In this document: positions 28,792 to 29,256 of the stretch, one piece after another
How the letters are laid out: the number at the start of each line of letters is the position of its first letter
How positions within the stretch are numbered: position 1 is the stretch's first letter
Notes under the pieces: model-generated
Seen by the model: the letters and a program-made list of their open reading frames with translations, nothing else
What the model was told of the DNA's origin: nothing
Databases searched by the model: none
Made by a program: the position numbers and the translations under genes
Source: Pelagophyceae sp. CCMP2097
Taxonomy: Eukaryota; Sar; Pelagophyceae
Length of the DNA stretch: 29,256 nucleotides
Direction: 5' to 3'
Assembly (NCBI GenBank): GCA_026770575.1
Contig: MU657284.1
Coordinates: 86,675-115,930 of the forward strand

Positions 28792-29256
28792 ATGAAGAGG
28801 CCGCACGACGGCTCTTCTCCGTCTGCGGCTCGCAGGTCCGATGAGGACGATGCGGCGGCTGCGCTGCTGATTGCACAGCTCGAAGTCCGCTGGCACGAGG
28901 ACGCGCTCGCCGCCGCGAGGCGCGCGGTCGTCGACGCGGAAGCCGCGTGCGCGCTGGCCGCGGCCGGCACGCCAAGCACGGGGCCGCCCACGGAGACTTC
29001 GCCGCTGAGCTCGGCACTCAAGACGGCATCACCGTCGTCGCCATCGTGCAGGACCAGCGCAAAGAGCTCGCTCGAGGCCGCAGGCCCCAGAACGATCCTT
29101 TGTCGCTGGGCAAGCCCAAAGACGTCCTCTTCGCCTACACTTCAGACTCTTTTGCCGGCAGCGGGTTCGAAGACACGATGGAATTGCTCAACCAGCGGTT
29201 CAACAACGCGTCCGTCTCGCCGCCTGTCCTCTTCGAGACTTTGGACGAGGTGAAAA
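28792..29256 (+). CDS. Partial hypothetical gene running off the right edge
   Basis: It starts at ATG 28792. The first part (MKRPHDGSSPSAARRSDEDD, then an Ala-rich helix with WHEDALAAARRAVVD) is read in one frame until about 28930. A second frame, from about 28977 to the edge, then looks protein-like (DGITVVAIVQDQRKELARG, KPKDVLFAYTSDSFAGSGFE, DTMELLNQRFNNASV). Joining them needs a short intron (for example 28927-28976 or 28930-28976, which restores the frame but has weak donors) or a frameshift. The first frame continues open to the edge, but its later part is Ser/Pro/Arg-rich and looks like a shadow. No family recognised; the 3' end is missing. Confidence 0.45.

Overview
This window is nuclear DNA from a photosynthetic eukaryote with a very GC-rich, compact, intron-rich genome. 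Nearly every gene is split by short spliceosomal introns of about 46-233 bp. Donors are mostly GTGCGN or GTGAGN, acceptors are CAG or TAG, and there is little pyrimidine tract. The organism is most likely a heterokont (ochrophyte) alga. The strongest clue is a presequence ending ASAFAP on a nuclear gene for the photosystem II subunit PsbM; this is the stramenopile-type bipartite plastid-targeting motif. A second plastid-type presequence (AWG|FP) precedes a KEA-type K+/H+ antiporter. A pelagophyte of the Aureococcus/Pelagomonas kind fits the GC content, the intron style and the MYND-RING-Sel1 protein, but the species is an inference.

Layout. 0.2-1.2 kb (-): a probable mitochondrial SGNH/GDSL hydrolase. 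1.9-7.1 kb (-): a giant EF-hand / coiled-coil / IQ-motif protein with a long acidic, repetitive, disordered tail. 7.3-8.8 kb (+): a J-domain protein with a mitochondrial-type presequence and C-terminal hydrophobic segments. 9.1-13.0 kb (+): a predicted secretory protein made of about 16 cysteine repeats, an Ig-like beta-strand segment and a C-terminal J domain. 13.0-13.3 kb (-): a small possible tail-anchored protein. 13.6-18.3 kb (+): an ISWI chromatin-remodelling ATPase with an HMG box fused to its N-terminus. 18.6-19.8 kb (-): a MYND-RING-Sel1 protein without introns. 19.8-21.0 kb: the largest gene-poor stretch. 21.0-23.9 kb (-): plastid KEA antiporter. 24.4-24.9 kb (+): nuclear psbM, divergent from KEA. 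25.1-26.6 kb (-): a type II DnaJ with a signal peptide. 26.7-28.2 kb (-): an unrecognised 456-residue protein. 28.8 kb to the right edge (+): a partial gene.

Themes. There are three J-domain proteins, two of them adjacent, apparently for different compartments (mitochondrion and secretory pathway). Two plastid genes, for thylakoid ion balance and photosystem II, share one divergent promoter. The best candidates for undescribed biology are the Cys-repeat/J-domain protein and the HMG-box-ISWI fusion. Exon models were built by hand from splice signals, phase agreement and family alignment. For most multi-exon genes the summed exon lengths are divisible by three, but every boundary needs RNA evidence. 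No mobile elements, rRNA or tRNA genes, or CRISPR arrays were found.
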